Positions 61,835 through 64,000 of a stretch of DNA of 64,000 nt are shown piece by piece (the stretch's first letter is position 1; every line of letters begins with the position of its first letter). The stretch is from Struthidea cinerea. Lineage: Eukaryota; Chordata; Aves; Passeriformes; Corcoracidae. A program made the translations under genes and the position numbers. The stretch lies in assembly GCA_013397865.1 (NCBI GenBank), contig VZTI01005557.1, positions 800,662-864,661 of the forward strand, read 5' to 3'. Under the pieces are notes generated by a model. It worked only from the letters and a program-made list of their open reading frames with translations, searched no databases and was not told the origin of the DNA.

Positions 61835-61932
61835 ACAGCGAGATACGACTCCAGATTTCTTCTGAGACATACGACAATGACGACGATGATGATGATGATT
61901 ATCCTGTAGAACAGACAGAACCTTGTGTTTAG
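61835..61932 (+). other. Candidate terminal coding exon with an aspartate run
   Basis: A possible acceptor (TTTGCAAAACAG) ends at 61834. From there a frame runs to TAG at 61930-61932. It encodes about 32 residues reading S-E-I-R-L-Q-I-S-S-E-T-Y, then an acidic run of Asp, then Y-P-V-E-Q and a short tail ending P-C-V. A basic/polar segment, acidic run and short tail would suit the C-terminus of a larger protein. The acidic run is encoded by a GAT/GAC trinucleotide repeat, so a chance open frame across a microsatellite is the main alternative. I do not recognise the protein and see no nearby upstream exon. Confidence 0.22.
61871..61901. repeat. Imperfect (GAY)n trinucleotide repeat
   Basis: GAC/GAT units, five of them consecutive GAT, underlie the acidic stretch of the candidate exon. 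Synonymous GAC/GAT mixing at the left side is more typical of a selected acidic run than of a pure young microsatellite, but the tract is short. Confidence 0.8.
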
Positions 61933-62965
61933 AAGAGAATCACTGCCTGAATTTTGCCTGAATTTGTCTCTATTGCACCTGCTTTGTGCTCAGGCTTTTT
62001 TCATGTGGTGAAGATGATCTTTGGGGTGGCTGCTGTGGAGCATCCTGTGAAAATACAGACGTTAGCTGCTGCTGGAGCCGTGGCTTTGGGGGTCAGCACA
62101 TCTCCCTGGCTGTGCCAGGGTTGTGGTAAAAGGCAAATGAATCACCTGTAAGAATTTATTTTTGAGGTTTTCTTATCAGAAGAGTGACCAATGTGTGCAC
62201 TTTTGGGAAAGCTGCTGCAATACTTCATTGTGATGTTCGGTTGGCAGTAGGAAATCTCATTTCCTTGCATTTTTTTTAACCTTGAAAACTAATTTACAAA
62301 TTGTGGCTCGCAACAGGAGGGCAAAATGCCAAGGCATAATCGACTGACACAAAAGAAATTAAGTTTGGGCAGGCAGTATAAGAACCTGCTCCTGTTGAAA
62401 TCAGTAGTGCAATTCCTGTTGTTGTTATTTTTACCTTTGGTTTCACTGTTTCCTTTAGATGTTCTTAGATCCTCTGAAGCCTAAACCTCATCATATTTGG
62501 TGTTTTGTTAGAAGTCCCAATTTCTACAGTCCCATCATGACATGGCAGATTTTTTGGCTTGTTTTGAGAAAGGAATTTTCTTGCTCTTGTAGGTGAAAAG
62601 AAATCTTTTAAGTAGTGTAAGAAATGGATCAGGAGCATGTAACAAAGAAGCTTAAATGCATGATTTAAAGACTCTTATAACGCATAAGCTTGTTTAAATT
62701 TTTGTTGCTGTTTTGGATCACTGGGCACAACTATAAAATACAAGGTGTCAACTACGTGATGTGTCATGTGTATGCACATGCCCTGAATGTGTATTTTTTG
62801 GTGATGTGGAGAATACCCAAACCAGCATTATTTTTTTCCAGGTAATCTAAATCATATTCTGGAAAATTTAGGTGTGACTTGCCAACTTTAAATAGTGAGC
62901 TACAATTCAAACAGCATTGAATAACTTTTGAAGATGACAGAATCTGTCAACGCTGTAGGTCTGCT
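61933..62965. other. Gene-free unique sequence
   Basis: No gene is recognised. If the preceding exon were real, this would be its 3' untranslated region, but no clear poly-A signal was noted close by. Confidence 0.45.
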
Positions 62966-62980
62966 GACACGCACACACAC
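62966..62980. repeat. Short (CA)n microsatellite
   Basis: An imperfect CA run interrupted by one G. It is simple sequence only. Confidence 0.85.
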
Positions 62981-63221
62981 ATGCAAAAGCTTCACTGGTT
63001 ATTTTTCTGTTGTTGATGGATCTCTTAAATATCCCAGCAGCTCTCAATTTATTTCTGCAAAGGGAGGAGATGTATGGGCTGCACGTCCTCGTTTGTTATT
63101 TTGAAGTGGTTGCCAAATGTTCTCTTTAAAGGTGGTACATTTTAAGGAATTTTATGCTTGTTTGTTTTTTTTAATGTTCATTTCCTCTGGGGCTGTTGTT
63201 TGTTTGGCTTTGAGTCTTCTG

Positions 63222-63234
63222 GTGTGTGTGTGTG
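63222..63234. repeat. Short (GT)n microsatellite
   Basis: About six GT units are present. It is simple sequence only, embedded in G- and T-rich unique DNA. Confidence 0.85.
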
Positions 63235-64000
63235 AGGAGGAGTGGGTCTGGAGGAGTGGAGGGGGTTTGTTTATTTTTCATTTTTACCGCAAAAAGAAAT
63301 AACTTCCTCTTCTCCCTTGTGGCTAAACAAGCCATCAAAGTCTAGGAGGAATTGAAGCTGATGGTCCTTGACATGCACCATTGGTTTAAACAAACCAAAA
63401 GTATGTTTCCATATATATTTTTAAACACATGTGTGATTTAAAATTATCCCCAAATAATTTTGGCTTGCCTGGTCGTGGGAGGACAAACATGGTTTCCTTT
63501 TTTCTTAGATTCCAAGTACAGGCACATGCTGTTGCTTGTTGTAGGCTACCAAAGACAAATTTTGTGAGTCAATACATATTATTTCTCTAAGATAGTGACT
63601 GGAAGGAAATGAGCTTCTTTAGAGAGGCAGAAAAGGAGAAAACAGGGTTAATTTTCTTGTAGAAAGTGTTCAGTCAGCATTAAAAGCACATGTCTCAATA
63701 TCTTTATTTTTAAATAAAGTCTGCTTTTGCCTTGCCCTACCTGTTTTCCAAGTGAATGTTCTGAAATCAGCTTCATTTTCTTCTTGTTCCAAACTCCCCC
63801 CAAAGGAGGAACTATGGGAGAGGGCAGGTTTGGGAGATTGTCTTCCAACAGCCTTGTCTTTGTCTCTTCTCCCACGTGCTGGTCAGTCAAAAGCTGTGCT
63901 TGCTACACCATGTTGTGTAATCATGACATTTGAATAAACCCCAGGCACTTCATTATGGCCAGAGCAACCATCCTGAGCCTAAAATCACAGCATGCTGGGG
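63235..64000. other. Gene-free unique sequence to the window end
   Basis: No gene is recognised. ORFs of 60-80 codons on both strands overlap each other and lack domains. No feature appears cut by the window edge. Confidence 0.5.

Noticed and set aside
1..64000. A previously undescribed multi-gene system, CRISPR array or tRNA/rRNA genes
   Set aside because: No spaced repeat array, no cloverleaf or rRNA core sequences, and no clustered coding regions were seen on either strand.

Overview
This window looks like non-coding chromosomal DNA from a bird, probably a passerine. It is AT-leaning and CpG-poor, with no ORF longer than 189 codons and nothing resembling bacterial gene packing. The bird assignment rests mainly on two CR1-type LINE 3' ends (about 50.2-50.4 kb on +, and a short one near 12.16-12.22 kb on -). 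Secondary support comes from two solo LTRs with intact target-site duplications, one of which starts and reads like an LTR I associate with songbird genomes. I recognise no protein-coding gene, tRNA, rRNA, snRNA or CRISPR array.

Layout. 0-35.5 kb: unique intron-like or intergenic sequence with simple repeats (a 43-T tract at 4.1 kb, (TG)9 at 7.55 kb), small tandem duplications, a CR1 relic at 12.2 kb and one weak exon-like segment near 15.2 kb. 35.55-35.92 kb: a 374-bp solo LTR, minus orientation, TG...CA ends, perfect 6-bp duplication, class II (ERVK-like). 36-50 kb: unique sequence, including stretches with the texture of conserved non-coding elements (about 36.1 and 46.3 kb). 50.2-50.4 kb: truncated CR1. 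51.1 kb: a small CpG-bearing block with a 60-codon ORF behind a pyrimidine-rich, AG-ending tract. 52.44-53.40 kb: a 953-bp LTR (TGTC...GACA, perfect 5-bp duplication, ERVL-like). It contains the only CpG-rich island of the window, two CTCF-core matches 57 bp apart, a splice-donor consensus, and a 61-bp exact duplication beside a single N that looks like an assembly scar. 53.4-64 kb: unique sequence, a G-quadruplex motif at 54.94 kb, a conserved-looking block near 60.8-61.05 kb, and a candidate terminal coding exon with an aspartate run at 61.84-61.93 kb.

How it fits together. The simplest reading is the interior of a very long intron, or an intergenic stretch, into which two retroviral LTRs inserted. 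The three exon-like segments all lie on the + strand, so a + strand host transcript is possible but unproven. The most biologically interesting object is the GC-rich LTR with paired CTCF-like sites. I did not find a convincing novel multi-gene system.
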